Positions 42,737 to 52,103 of a stretch of DNA of 64,000 bases are shown here, in pieces. Source of the stretch: G965198795 sp965198795 (GTDB lineage Bacteria > Pseudomonadota > Alphaproteobacteria > Rhodospirillales > Casp-alpha2); assembly GCA_965198795.1 (NCBI GenBank), contig OZ240674.1, forward strand, positions 2,294,001-2,358,000. Direction: 5' to 3'. A program made the translations under genes and the position numbers. The notes under the pieces are model-generated. The model did not search any database. It was not told where the DNA came from and saw only the letters and a program-made list of their open reading frames with translations. Positions within the stretch are counted from its first letter, which is position 1; each line of letters begins with the position of its first letter.

Positions 42737-44911
42737 GTGCTCAGGCAATATGAACTGGTGGAAAAGGTGAAAGCCTATGATCTAAACCTGGACGAGGCGG
42801 GGATCAATGGCGCTTACGTCTTCGCCATGCAGGCCCATGGTTCGCAAAAACGCGCGTCCGGCGATCCGTATTTTTCGCACCCAATTGAGGTGGCCGGTAT
42901 TTTAACGAATTACCGGATGGATAGCGCGACGATCATGACGGCGCTGCTGCACGACACGATTGAGGACACACCCGCGACTCTGGAGACGTTGGAAACGCAC
43001 TTCGGCCCGGAAGTTGCGCGGCTTGTCGATGGCGTCACCAAACTGACGCGGATCGAATTCCAATCTGATCGCGCGAAACAAGCTGAGAATTTCCGCAAAC
43101 TCGTTCTCGCCATGTCCGAGGACATTCGTGTGCTGCTGGTGAAATTGGCGGACCGCCTGCACAACATGCGGACGCTGAAACATATCGAAAAGATCGAGAA
43201 GCGCCGCCGTATTTCCGCGGAAACGATGGAGATATACGCGCCTTTGGCTGAACGTATCGGCATGCACGAGATCAAGGACGAGTTGGAAGACTTGGCTTTT
43301 GCTCAAATCAACCCGGAAGCGCGTGACGCGGTGACGCGCCGTCTGGACGTCATGCGCGCGCAGGGTGGCGACATCGTTCCTAAGATCGTCGATGAGCTGC
43401 GAAATACTCTGGGGGAAGCTCGCATTGAGGCGCGCATTGAAGGCCGGGAGAAGACTCCTTATTCCATTTGGCGGAAAATGCGGCGCAAGGACGTGGGTTT
43501 CGAACAACTCTCCGACATCATGGCCTTCCGGTTGGTGGTGGAAAATGTCGAGGACTGTTACCGGGCCTTGGGCGTCGCTCACCACGCTTATCCGGTCGTG
43601 CCGGGACGGTTTAAGGACTACATATCGACGCCGAAGCCAAACGGTTATCAATCCCTGCATACCGGTGTTTTCGGCCCGCACCGCCAGCGGATTGAGATGC
43701 AGATTCGGACCGAGCGTATGCACGACATAGCGGAAAACGGTCTGGCCGCGCACTGGAGTTACAAACAGCGGAGCGGCGGCCGGGAAGGGCTGCAATATCG
43801 CTGGTTGCGTGAGCTGTTGGATATCCTGGAGCATGCGTCCGGGCCCGAGGAATTCATGGAACACACCAAGCTTGAGATGTTCCAGGATCAGGTCTTTTGT
43901 TTCACGCCAAAAGGCGATTTGATTAACCTGCCGCAGCGTTCGACGCCGGTGGACTTTGCCTATGCGGTGCACTCGGAAGTGGGGGATCACTGCGTCGGAT
44001 CGAAAATCAATGGCCGAATGATGCCGTTACGGACCGAACTGAAGAACGGCGATCAGATCGAGATCGTCACCTCCAAGGCGCAAACGCCGAACCCGACATG
44101 GGAGCGTTTCGTCGTTACCGGCAAGGCGCGCGCGCGTATCCGCCGCTTTATCCGTCAGCAAGAGCGAGACGAATACGTCAAGTTGGGTAATTCGATCCTG
44201 CAACGCGTTTTTAAAGACGCGGGCTATGAACTTACGGATAAAGGCGTGTCCGGCGTTTTCAAGAAATTGGCGCTGGACTCGGTCTCGGACGTCTACGCCG
44301 AGGTGGGGTTGGGGCATTTGCCGGCCCGCGGGGTGCTGGAGGCCGTCTACCCCACTGTCAAAAATAAATCCGGCGACGCCAACAAGGGCGGCAAGGTCGT
44401 CCCCCTGTCCGATGCTCGCCGCAAGCAAAAGGCGGCCGCGAAACAAAAACATGACGGCCTGCCTATCAAGGGCATGATTCCGGGCATGGCCGTGCATTAT
44501 GCGGGTTGCTGTCATCCACTGCCGGGTGACCGGATCGTCGGCATCGTCACGACGGGGCGCGGCGTGACTGTCCACACCATCGATTGTGACGTCCTGGAAG
44601 GGTTCGTTGACGAGCCGAACCGCTGGATGGATCTGGCGTGGGATGTGGATGCGGATGCGGACGCGGATCAACACCATGTGGGCCGTGTGCATCTAACAGT
44701 CCTTAACGTACCGGGCAGCCTTGGCGAACTCTCGACTTTAATCGCCAAGGCCGAGGGTAATATCTCCAACTTGAAGATCACCAATCGCTCGTCCGATTTC
44801 TTCGACATGATGATCGACATCGAGGTGCGCGGTGTTAAGCACCTGACCGATATCATCGCGGCCCTTAGGGCGTCTCCCGCAATCAACTCGGTGGACCGCG
44901 CCAGAGGCTAA
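42737..44911 (+). CDS. rsh: bifunctional (p)ppGpp synthetase/hydrolase
   Basis: 724 residues. HD hydrolase domain (HGSQKRASGDPYFSHPIEV, LLHDTIEDT), synthetase domain (GREKTPYSIWRKM, YISTPKPNGYQSLHT), TGS (FTPKGDLINLP) and C-terminal ACT (VLNVPGSLGELSTLIAKAEG). Both active sites look intact, as for the single Rsh of alphaproteobacteria. Start GTG after AGGGTGA. A short DVDADADADQ run before ACT comes from a small DNA repeat at about 44645-44668. Confidence 0.96.
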   Translation: MLRQYELVEKVKAYDLNLDEAGINGAYVFAMQAHGSQKRASGDPYFSHPIEVAGILTNYRMDSATIMTALLHDTIEDTPATLETLETHFGPEVARLVDGVTKLTRIEFQSDRAKQAENFRKLVLAMSEDIRVLLVKLADRLHNMRTLKHIEKIEKRRRISAETMEIYAPLAERIGMHEIKDELEDLAFAQINPEARDAVTRRLDVMRAQGGDIVPKIVDELRNTLGEARIEARIEGREKTPYSIWRKMRRKDVGFEQLSDIMAFRLVVENVEDCYRALGVAHHAYPVVPGRFKDYISTPKPNGYQSLHTGVFGPHRQRIEMQIRTERMHDIAENGLAAHWSYKQRSGGREGLQYRWLRELLDILEHASGPEEFMEHTKLEMFQDQVFCFTPKGDLINLPQRSTPVDFAYAVHSEVGDHCVGSKINGRMMPLRTELKNGDQIEIVTSKAQTPNPTWERFVVTGKARARIRRFIRQQERDEYVKLGNSILQRVFKDAGYELTDKGVSGVFKKLALDSVSDVYAEVGLGHLPARGVLEAVYPTVKNKSGDANKGGKVVPLSDARRKQKAAAKQKHDGLPIKGMIPGMAVHYAGCCHPLPGDRIVGIVTTGRGVTVHTIDCDVLEGFVDEPNRWMDLAWDVDADADADQHHVGRVHLTVLNVPGSLGELSTLIAKAEGNISNLKITNRSSDFFDMMIDIEVRGVKHLTDIIAALRASPAINSVDRARG

Positions 44912-45017
44912 TTGGATTGGCCAGGCTGACGTGCCAACGATTGGCCCTTGTATTTTTTCGAAACCAAAGCGACACCAAGGGCCAAGCCAGCTTATTCAGC
45001 GTATTGGAAGCGCACTC

Positions 45018-45767
45018 ATGGTCCGTCACTTGCGTCTGGGCGTCAATATCGATCACGTCGCCACCATCCGAAACGCGCGGGGAGGCGGTGTGCCCGATCC
45101 GGTGCGCGCCGCGAAGTTGGCGGCGGAAGCGGGGGCTGACGGCATCACCGCGCATCTGCGCGAAGACCGGCGTCATATTTCCGACGAGGATATCGCCCGG
45201 CTTCGAACCGAACTGGATCCGCCGCTGAATCTGGAAATGGCGGCCACGGGCGAGATGCTCTCGATCGCCCTGGATCATCGTCCTCACGCGGTCTGTATTG
45301 TCCCGGAAAAGCGTGAGGAACGGACGACGGAAGGCGGTCTGGACGTGATTGGAGGGCACAATCATTTAACCCCGTATGTCCGGGAGCTTGGTGACGCCGG
45401 CATTCGCGTGTCGCTGTTCGTGGAGCCGGATCCGGCTCAATTGGATGCGGCCCGGTCCGCTGGCGCGCCAGTTGTCGAGCTTCATACGGGACGTTATTGC
45501 GACTCGGCGGGCATGGAGCGGGCTTCGGAACTGAAACGGCTTGAAACTGCGGCGGCCCATGCGGAGTCCATTGGCCTGGAGTGTCATGCGGGTCATGGGT
45601 TGACGTTTGAGACCGTCTCGCCCATCGCGGCCATACCCGCGTTGGCTGAACTCAACATCGGACATTTTCTGATCGGGGAAGCGATCTTTATCGGTCTGGA
45701 CAATGCGATCAGTCGGATGAGAACGCTGATGGACGACGCGCGGGGGGCCTCGGAGCCGGTCGCGTGA
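45018..45767 (+). CDS. pdxJ: pyridoxine 5'-phosphate synthase
   Basis: 249-residue TIM barrel that joins 1-deoxy-xylulose 5-phosphate and aminoacetone 3-phosphate to make pyridoxine phosphate. RLGVNIDHVATIRNARG, ADGITAHLREDRRHI, NLEMAATGEM and HAGHGLTFETV are diagnostic. The ATG at 45018 follows TTGGAAG; an upstream in-frame start adds 29 unrelated residues. Overlaps acpS by 4 bp (GTGA). Confidence 0.96.
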   Translation: MVRHLRLGVNIDHVATIRNARGGGVPDPVRAAKLAAEAGADGITAHLREDRRHISDEDIARLRTELDPPLNLEMAATGEMLSIALDHRPHAVCIVPEKREERTTEGGLDVIGGHNHLTPYVRELGDAGIRVSLFVEPDPAQLDAARSAGAPVVELHTGRYCDSAGMERASELKRLETAAAHAESIGLECHAGHGLTFETVSPIAAIPALAELNIGHFLIGEAIFIGLDNAISRMRTLMDDARGASEPVA

Positions 45768-46168
45768 TCATCGGAATCGGCACGGACTTGTGCGACATTC
45801 GCCGGATTGAGCGGACGCTTGAGCGGTTCGGCGACCGTTTCGTTCAACGGCTTTATACGGAAAGCGAGCGGCAAAAAGCCCTCCGCCGGCAAAATCCCGC
45901 GTCCAGCTTCGCTCAGAGTTTCGCCGCCAAGGAGGCCTGTTCGAAAGCGCTGGGCACCGGATTTCGTCAAGGGGTCTTTTGGCGGGATATGGTTGTGAGG
46001 AACCTGCCCACCGGCCAGCCCTATATGGAAATCACCGGCGGAGCGAAGGCCCGCCTGGATGCGCTGACGCCGGCCGGGATGCGGGCCGAAATCCATGTGT
46101 CGCAGACCGATGAGTACCCCATGGCCCATGCAATGGTGATCATAAGCGCGGTTTCGCTCGCGGATTAA
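45764..46168 (+). CDS. acpS: holo-[acyl-carrier-protein] synthase
   Basis: 134 residues; attaches the 4'-phosphopantetheine arm to ACP. Mg-binding IGIGTDLCDIRRIE and FAAKEACSKALGTG are present. GTG start overlapping pdxJ, the common alphaproteobacterial pair. Confidence 0.95.
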   Translation: MIIGIGTDLCDIRRIERTLERFGDRFVQRLYTESERQKALRRQNPASSFAQSFAAKEACSKALGTGFRQGVFWRDMVVRNLPTGQPYMEITGGAKARLDALTPAGMRAEIHVSQTDEYPMAHAMVIISAVSLAD

Positions 46169-46286
46169 GCAAACTTTCCGGCGATTGTCCAGCCCCTCTT
46201 GACGGGGCGCACTGATCGGGGCTAACGCTCTCGCTCTATTTTCGGCGGGCGCCTCGGCCCGAAATTCAAAGGACCCGGCGGACTTC

Positions 46287-47021
46287 ATGAGCGGCGAGAA
46301 GCAGAGCGGCTTCTGGGAAACCATCCGCACCATCCTGTATGCTGTTTTGATCGCGCTCGGCGTGCGGACGTTCGCATATGAGCCGTTCAACATTCCGTCG
46401 GGCTCCATGCTGCCGACCTTGCTGATAGGCGACTATCTGTTCGTTTCCAAGCTGTCTTACGGCTACAGCCGTCATTCCCTGCCTGGAAGTCCGCCTCTAT
46501 TCCCCGGGCGTGTCCTTGAGGATGTCCCCGAACGGGGGGATATCGTCGTGTTCAAACTGCCGGCGGACAACACGACGGACTTTATCAAACGTATCGTGGG
46601 GTTGCCGGGCGACGAAATTCAGATGAAGGAGGGAATTCTGCATATCAACGGGACCCCCGTGAAACGGCGGGCGGACGGCGAATTCACTCACACCAACCCG
46701 CTTGGTTTCTCGATCACCTATAAACGCTATATTGAGACTCTGCCAAACGGCCGTGAACATTTTATCCTTGAACGCGGCGATCACGACGCCATGGATAATA
46801 CGCCGGTCTATAAGGTTCCGCCCGGTCATTATTTCGGGATGGGAGACAACCGGGACTCATCGCGCGATAGCCGTTTCCTGCGAGACGTCGGCTACATTCC
46901 GGCGATTAATCTCGTGGGACGGGCAGATTTTCTGTTCTTTTCGATCATGGGATCGGCCTGGCGGGTGTGGAACTGGCCCGCCACGGTCCGCTTTAACCGC
47001 ATCTTCAAAGTGATCGAATGA
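46287..47021 (+). CDS. lepB: signal peptidase I
   Basis: 244 residues, one N-terminal membrane helix (about 14-31). Nucleophile serine in IPSGSMLPTL, general-base lysine in FIKRIVGLPGD and box E GMGDNRDSSRDSR. Cleaves signal peptides of exported proteins on the periplasmic side. Followed after 7 bp by rnc. Confidence 0.96.
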   Translation: MSGEKQSGFWETIRTILYAVLIALGVRTFAYEPFNIPSGSMLPTLLIGDYLFVSKLSYGYSRHSLPGSPPLFPGRVLEDVPERGDIVVFKLPADNTTDFIKRIVGLPGDEIQMKEGILHINGTPVKRRADGEFTHTNPLGFSITYKRYIETLPNGREHFILERGDHDAMDNTPVYKVPPGHYFGMGDNRDSSRDSRFLRDVGYIPAINLVGRADFLFFSIMGSAWRVWNWPATVRFNRIFKVIE

Positions 47022-47028
47022 CGCCCAG

Positions 47029-47727
47029 ATGAGCGAATCCGCGGCCTCTTTCGTTGCTCTTGGCCGGCTTATGGATCGGATAGGGTATCGCTTTGCCGAT
47101 AAGGGACTTCTGGAACGGGCCTTGACGCACCGTTCCAAGGGTTTACCTCGCGGCGAGACCAACGAGCGGCTAGAGTTCCTGGGTGACCGGGTTCTGGGCG
47201 TCGCATTGGCGGACATGCTTTACCGGGCTTTTCCCAATGAACCGGAGGGAAGCTTAAGCCCCCGCTTCGCGCATCTGGCGCGCAAGGAGACCCTGGCGGA
47301 TGTCGCTGCGGATTTGGATTTGGGCCGGTATGTGCGGATGAGCGGCAACGAGGAGGCCGTCGGGGGGCGTGAAAACGCCGGCATTCTGGCTGACGCCTGC
47401 GAGGCTCTTCTGGGCGCGGTTTATCTGGATGGCGGACATGAAGCGGCCGTTAAACTTGTCCGCGCCCACTGGCAGGACCGGTTGAATCACGCGCCGAGAA
47501 ACCTGAAAGACGCCAAAACCAGACTTCAAGAGTGGGCGCAGGGGCACGGCTTGCCAGTGCCCATGTACGAGACCGCGGAGCGAACCGGGCCGGATCACGC
47601 GCCGGTGTTCACCATCAGAGTCTTCCTTAAGACCGGCGAGACGGCGGAGGCCTTGGGAGCCTCCAAGCGAGCGGCGGAGCAGGGGGCGGCCGAGGCGCTG
47701 CTGAAACAACTGGACGCGACGGCGTGA
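47029..47727 (+). CDS. rnc: ribonuclease III
   Basis: 232 residues. The RNase III signature NERLEFLGDRVLGVAL and second acidic cluster LADACEALLGAVYLDGG precede a double-stranded RNA-binding domain (KTRLQEWAQGHGLP). Processes rRNA precursors. Overlaps era by 4 bp. Confidence 0.96.
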   Translation: MSESAASFVALGRLMDRIGYRFADKGLLERALTHRSKGLPRGETNERLEFLGDRVLGVALADMLYRAFPNEPEGSLSPRFAHLARKETLADVAADLDLGRYVRMSGNEEAVGGRENAGILADACEALLGAVYLDGGHEAAVKLVRAHWQDRLNHAPRNLKDAKTRLQEWAQGHGLPVPMYETAERTGPDHAPVFTIRVFLKTGETAEALGASKRAAEQGAAEALLKQLDATA

Positions 47728-48629
47728 CGAAAGCCCGGGAAGCGCGCGCCGGCTTCATAGCCGTCATCGGAGCGCCCAATGCGGGGAAATCGACCCTGGT
47801 CAACGCGCTCGTTGGCGCCAAAGTCTCTATTGTCTCGCCCAAGGTTCAGACGACACGAAGCCGTATATTAGGCATCTATGCCGATGGGGACGCCCAAGTT
47901 TGTCTCATCGACACACCCGGTATTTTTACGCCAAAACGGCGATTGGACCGTGCGATGGTGGCCGCCGCTTGGGGAGGGGCCGGGGATGCGGATGAAGTCG
48001 CCGTGCTGATTGACGCCGCGCGGGGCCTAAGCGGCGAGGCGAGAAAAATTGTTGACTGCCTGAAAGCCAGCGGCCGCGAGGCGATGCTAATCCTCAACAA
48101 AATCGACGCCGTCGCAAAACCGAGGCTACTCGCGTTGGCTCAAAGTCTGATGGCTGAGGGGATATTCACCGAGGTTTTCATGGTTTCAGCGCTTACGGGC
48201 GACGGCGTGGAGGATCTGAAAATCCATTTTGCGGGCCTGATGCCTTCCGGTCCATGGCTTTTCCCAGAAGATGAAATGTCCGATCTGCCGGTGCGCTTGC
48301 TGGCGGCGGAAATAACGCGCGAGCAGGTTTATTTGCAACTCCACCAGGAACTTCCTTATCACATTGCGGTTGAAACGGAGACTTGGGAGCAGGAAAATTC
48401 CGGCTCGGCTAAAGTCAGGCAGGTGATCTATGTCGCAAGAAGCTCACAAAAAGGCATAGTCCTCGGGAAACGCGGAAGCCGTATTCGCGAAATTGGACAA
48501 GCCGCGCGTAAAGAGTTGTCGGCGCTGTTGGATATGGAGATTCATCTTTTCCTTCACGTGAAGGTCAAGGAACATTGGCAGGACGATCCGGATCGCTATC
48601 GCGAATGGGGCTTGGAATTTAATTCTTAA
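47724..48629 (+). CDS. era: GTPase Era
   Basis: 301 residues. G1 GAPNAGKST, G3 DTPG, G4 NKID, and a KH domain with KGIVLGKRGSRIREIGQAAR. Binds the 3' end of 16S rRNA in 30S assembly. GTG start inside the rnc stop (GTGA). The usual downstream recO is absent; an IS5 remnant follows. Confidence 0.96.
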   Translation: MTKAREARAGFIAVIGAPNAGKSTLVNALVGAKVSIVSPKVQTTRSRILGIYADGDAQVCLIDTPGIFTPKRRLDRAMVAAAWGGAGDADEVAVLIDAARGLSGEARKIVDCLKASGREAMLILNKIDAVAKPRLLALAQSLMAEGIFTEVFMVSALTGDGVEDLKIHFAGLMPSGPWLFPEDEMSDLPVRLLAAEITREQVYLQLHQELPYHIAVETETWEQENSGSAKVRQVIYVARSSQKGIVLGKRGSRIREIGQAARKELSALLDMEIHLFLHVKVKEHWQDDPDRYREWGLEFNS

Positions 48630-48740
48630 GAATTTCTTAAGCCATGTCTCCATAAAAAGGATTCTCAAAAATCTTGTCATGTGACTCAAGCGCCCAAACA
48701 GCGGGAGCTTTTCCACGGGTGGACGCCACGGCCTTACGGA

Positions 48741-48965
48741 TTTCGAATGGCCGATTATTGAGCTTTTTTTCGAACAAGCCGCGTGGCGTTCGGCGCGTTG
48801 ACGGCTGGCGGGCGCTGAACGGCGTCTTCGGGGTTTCGCGCTCCGGCGCGCCACTGACCGCCACAGTCCACGCGCTCACCGGCGCACACGGCCCGTCCGT
48901 CAAGCCGGTGATCTTCCAGTCTGGGAAATCCAGCCGCCGTCACATCGCGATCAAAAGGCGCGCGG
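48741..48965 (+). pseudogene. IS5-family transposase, N-terminal remnant
   Basis: DFEWPIIELFF in one frame passes, across a T-run frameshift near 48762, into FSNKPRGVRRVDGWRALNGV and FGVSRSGAP, the FEWxxIEPLLPNKPRGVPRVDDRRVLNGIFWVLRSGAPW start of IS5-family transposases. The rest is missing. Shares 48801-48965 with the inverted fragment at 34061-34232. Confidence 0.7.
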
Positions 48966-49318
48966 CGCGGAAAATACGTGCTCTTGTCTCGCCGGCCGGG
49001 CTTCGGAAATCCTATGACATTCGGGGCTGGAAGCGGGGTTTTGCCCACAATAGCCCACAATTTTGCTCACAATAGCCCACGATAAGGAGTCGAAACGAAT
49101 AGGCCGTCTTTCGCGCCGTAACGCCGGATCTAATGCACCCGCGAAATCATCCGCGCCATTCCCTCTTGATTATCCGCGCCCATAAGGGTACACCCCCGCG
49201 CAGTTCACACGCGGGAACGTGGCGCGGTGCGCAAATTCGCATGTCCGCCACTCCGGTGTCCGGGAGGGTTTTCCGGATATTCCCCGCGGAGGTTTAACCG
49301 GAAAAGAGGTCTTTAGAC
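48966..49318 (+). other. rpsB upstream region with weak promoter candidate
   Basis: TTGATT (49166-49171), 17 bp, TACACC (49189-49194) is a weak promoter match. The roughly 120-bp leader contains CCGG-rich self-complementary stretches (GTCCGGGAGGGTTTTCCGGA) that could take part in S2 autoregulation; this is inference. Confidence 0.3.
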
Positions 49319-50188
49319 ATGGCGTTTCCGAATTTCACCATGCGTCAGTTGCTGGAAGCCGGCGTTCACTTTGGTCATTCCACCCGCCGTTGGAACCCGA
49401 AGATGGACTCGTTCCTGTTCGGTGTCCGCAACGGCATCCACATCATCGATTTGCAGCAGACCGTTCCGCTGCTTCATCAGGCCCTCGTCGCCATCCGTGA
49501 CGTCACCGCCTCCGGAGGCCGCGTGCTGTTCGTCGGGACCAAGCGTCAGGCGCAGGACCGGGTGGCCGAAGCCGCCAAGAAATGCGGTCAGTACTATGTC
49601 AACCATCGCTGGCTGGGCGGTATGCTGACCAACTGGCGGACCATCTCCAACTCCATCAAGCGTTTGAAAGAGTTGGATGAGAAGCTGTCATCCGACGCGG
49701 AAACCCAAGGTTTGACCAAGCGTGAACTGCTGGGCCTGACGCGTGAGCGCGATAAGCTGGAGCAGGCGCTGGGCGGCATCAAGGAAATGGGCGGCCTGCC
49801 GGACATCGTTGTTGTCATCGACACCAACAAGGAAAGCATCGCGATCGCCGAAGCCAACAAGCTGGGTGTTCCGGTGGTCGCGGTTCTGGACTCAAATTCG
49901 GATCCGGCCGGCGTTGATTATCCGGTTCCAGGCAACGACGACGCCATTCGCGCGATCTCGCTCTACTGCGATTTGGTTTCCGCTTCCGTTCTGGACGGCA
50001 TCCAGACGCAAATGGGCGCGGCGGGCGTCGATTTGGGCGCCGCGGAAGACGCCGGCGAAGTGATCGAGGAAGCGCCTCCATCTAAAGAGGCGGCCGCAGA
50101 AGCCGCCCCGGCGGAAGAGGCGGCCGCAGAAGCCGCCCCGGCGGAGGCGGAAGCCCAGAATGAAGAGCGTGAGACTAAAAAAGTTTAA
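49319..50188 (+). CDS. rpsB: 30S ribosomal protein S2
   Basis: 289 residues. MRQLLEAGVHFGHSTRRWNP, RWLGGMLTNWRTI and PVVAVLDSNSDPAGVDYPVPGN are canonical. A C-terminal acidic Ala/Glu tail of about 45 residues, longer than in E. coli, contains a duplicated ten-residue unit. AAAAGAGG precedes the ATG. Paired with tsf as usual. Confidence 0.97.
   Translation: MAFPNFTMRQLLEAGVHFGHSTRRWNPKMDSFLFGVRNGIHIIDLQQTVPLLHQALVAIRDVTASGGRVLFVGTKRQAQDRVAEAAKKCGQYYVNHRWLGGMLTNWRTISNSIKRLKELDEKLSSDAETQGLTKRELLGLTRERDKLEQALGGIKEMGGLPDIVVVIDTNKESIAIAEANKLGVPVVAVLDSNSDPAGVDYPVPGNDDAIRAISLYCDLVSASVLDGIQTQMGAAGVDLGAAEDAGEVIEEAPPSKEAAAEAAPAEEAAAEAAPAEAEAQNEERETKKV
50087..50146 (+). repeat. 30-bp tandem duplication in the rpsB tail
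   Basis: GAGGCGGCCGCAGAAGCCGC...CGGCGGAR occurs at 50087-50116 and 50117-50146, differing only in the last base. It encodes EAAAEAAPAE twice. Confidence 0.92.
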
Positions 50189-50234
50189 ATAAGTTCAATT
50201 TTTTATAACCCTTGAATTAAGACAGAGGTTTAAG

Positions 50235-51161
50235 ATGGTTCAGATTACGGCGGCGCACGTCAAGGAACTCCGCGAAAAGACCGGCGCGGGCATGATGGAC
50301 TGCAAGAAGGCCCTGAACGAAACGGACGGCGACCCGGAGTTGGCTGTTGACTGGCTGCGCAAGAAAGGTTTGGCGGCCGCGGCCAAGAAGGCCGGCCGGG
50401 TCGCGGCGGAGGGGCTTGTCGGCGTTGCCGTTGACGGCGCAAGGGGCGCGGTTGTCGAAATCAACTCCGAAACCGATTTCGTGGCCCGGAATGACCGGTT
50501 TCAAGAATTCGTTCGCGGCGTTGCCGATGTCGCGCTGTCCGTCGGCGGCGAGGAAACCGCCGTCACGGGCGCCGGTTTCCCGGGGTCCGATAAGACGGTT
50601 GCCGAAGAACTCACCAACCTGATCGCCACCATCGGCGAAAACATGTCGTTCCGCCGCGCGGACACGATTGAGGTCTCCAACGGCGTGATTGCGTCCTATA
50701 TCCACACCGCCGCTGGTGACGGACTGGGCAAAATCGGCGTTCTGGTTGGTCTCGAGTCCGCTGGCGACGCGGACAAACTGAACGCTTTTGGCCGTCAGCT
50801 GGCCATGCACGTCGCCGCCGCCAAACCGCGGTCCGTCTCCCGCGATGATCTGGATCCGTCCGCTGTCGAACGTGAACGCCGAATTCTGGCTGATCAGGCG
50901 AAAGAGTCCGGTAAGCCCGACAACATTATCGAAAAGATGGTCGAAGGCCGGATTCGTAAGTTCTATGAAGAAGTCTGTCTGCTGGACCAAACCTATGTCA
51001 TTGATGGCGAGAGCAAGGTTTCGAAAGCCGTTGAAGCGGCCGGCAAGGACGCCGGCGGCGACATCAAGGTGACCGGCTTCAAGATGTTTGTCCTGGGCGA
51101 AGGCATCGAAAAGAAAGTGGAAGATTTCGCGGCCGAAGTCTCGGCGGCCGCCGGTTCCTAA
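50235..51161 (+). CDS. tsf: elongation factor Ts
   Basis: 308 residues. UBA-like N-terminus (ITAAHVKELREKTGAGMMDC), then core EINSETDFVARNDRFQEFV and the C-terminal module KFYEEVCLLDQTYV. Exchanges GDP on EF-Tu. 46 bp after rpsB. Confidence 0.97.
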   Translation: MVQITAAHVKELREKTGAGMMDCKKALNETDGDPELAVDWLRKKGLAAAAKKAGRVAAEGLVGVAVDGARGAVVEINSETDFVARNDRFQEFVRGVADVALSVGGEETAVTGAGFPGSDKTVAEELTNLIATIGENMSFRRADTIEVSNGVIASYIHTAAGDGLGKIGVLVGLESAGDADKLNAFGRQLAMHVAAAKPRSVSRDDLDPSAVERERRILADQAKESGKPDNIIEKMVEGRIRKFYEEVCLLDQTYVIDGESKVSKAVEAAGKDAGGDIKVTGFKMFVLGEGIEKKVEDFAAEVSAAAGS

Positions 51162-51319
51162 ACAGACCCCGCCGATTTCCTAATTTTTCCGTCAATGAGT
51201 CCTGTTGTCAGGCCGGGCGGGGTGATAAAAGCCGTCACTTTATCCTTGTTGGGAGGCGTGATGGTTTTTCACGGGCGTCACGCGTGACAAGGCGGTTGGC
51301 TTGATTTGGGTGGGGCGTG

Positions 51320-52036
51320 ATGACGGACGATCCGGTCTACAAACGGGTGTTGCTGAAACTATCTGGGGAAGCCTTGATGGGAGAGGGCGGTTATGGTCTC
51401 GACTCAGCAACTGTTGACCGGATTTGCGAGGAAATCGCCGACGTTCACGCACGTGGAATCCAAGTCTCACTAGTGACCGGCGCGGGTAACATTTTCCGCG
51501 GCATGACGGGCGCCGGCATCGGGATCGAGCGCTCCAGCGCCGATTACATGGGAATGCTCGCCACAGTCATGAACGCGCTCGCCCTTCAAAGCGTGTTGGA
51601 GCGCAAAGGTGTGGCGACACGCGTGCAATCTGCGATCCCGATGCAGACTGTTTGCGAACCCTACATCCGCCGCCGCGCCGTGCGCCACATGGAGAAGGGA
51701 CGTGTAGTGATCTTTGCGGCCGGTACCGGCAACCCTTATTTCACAACCGATACGGCGGCGGCTCTTCGTGCTGTTGAAATGAATTGCGACGCACTTTTGA
51801 AAGGCACGCAGGTTGACGGCGTTTACGACGCCGATCCGAAAAGGGTCCCGGACGCCAGACGGTTCGACACACTCAGTTATCAAGAGGTTCTCAGCCGCGA
51901 TCTGAAGGTAATGGACACCTCCGCGATTGCGCTCGCCCGGGAGAATCAGGTACCTATTCTGGTCTTTTCCATTCACGATCCAGGTGAATTCGCCCGGGTT
52001 GTTCACGGTCAGGGAATGGCGACCATTGTCCACTGA
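51320..52036 (+). CDS. pyrH: uridylate kinase
   Basis: 238 residues; makes UDP from UMP. VLLKLSGEALMG, GAGNIFRG, ATVMNALALQ and FAAGTGNPYFTTDTAAAL are diagnostic. The ATG at 51320 directly follows an in-frame GTG, which is an alternative start. Confidence 0.96.
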   Translation: MTDDPVYKRVLLKLSGEALMGEGGYGLDSATVDRICEEIADVHARGIQVSLVTGAGNIFRGMTGAGIGIERSSADYMGMLATVMNALALQSVLERKGVATRVQSAIPMQTVCEPYIRRRAVRHMEKGRVVIFAAGTGNPYFTTDTAAALRAVEMNCDALLKGTQVDGVYDADPKRVPDARRFDTLSYQEVLSRDLKVMDTSAIALARENQVPILVFSIHDPGEFARVVHGQGMATIVH

Positions 52037-52103
52037 GGACGCCGGATTTGCAGGCGTTGTTCAATGGCGTCCGCCCGCATCTCATCGATAAGAGGTAATT
52101 CAA

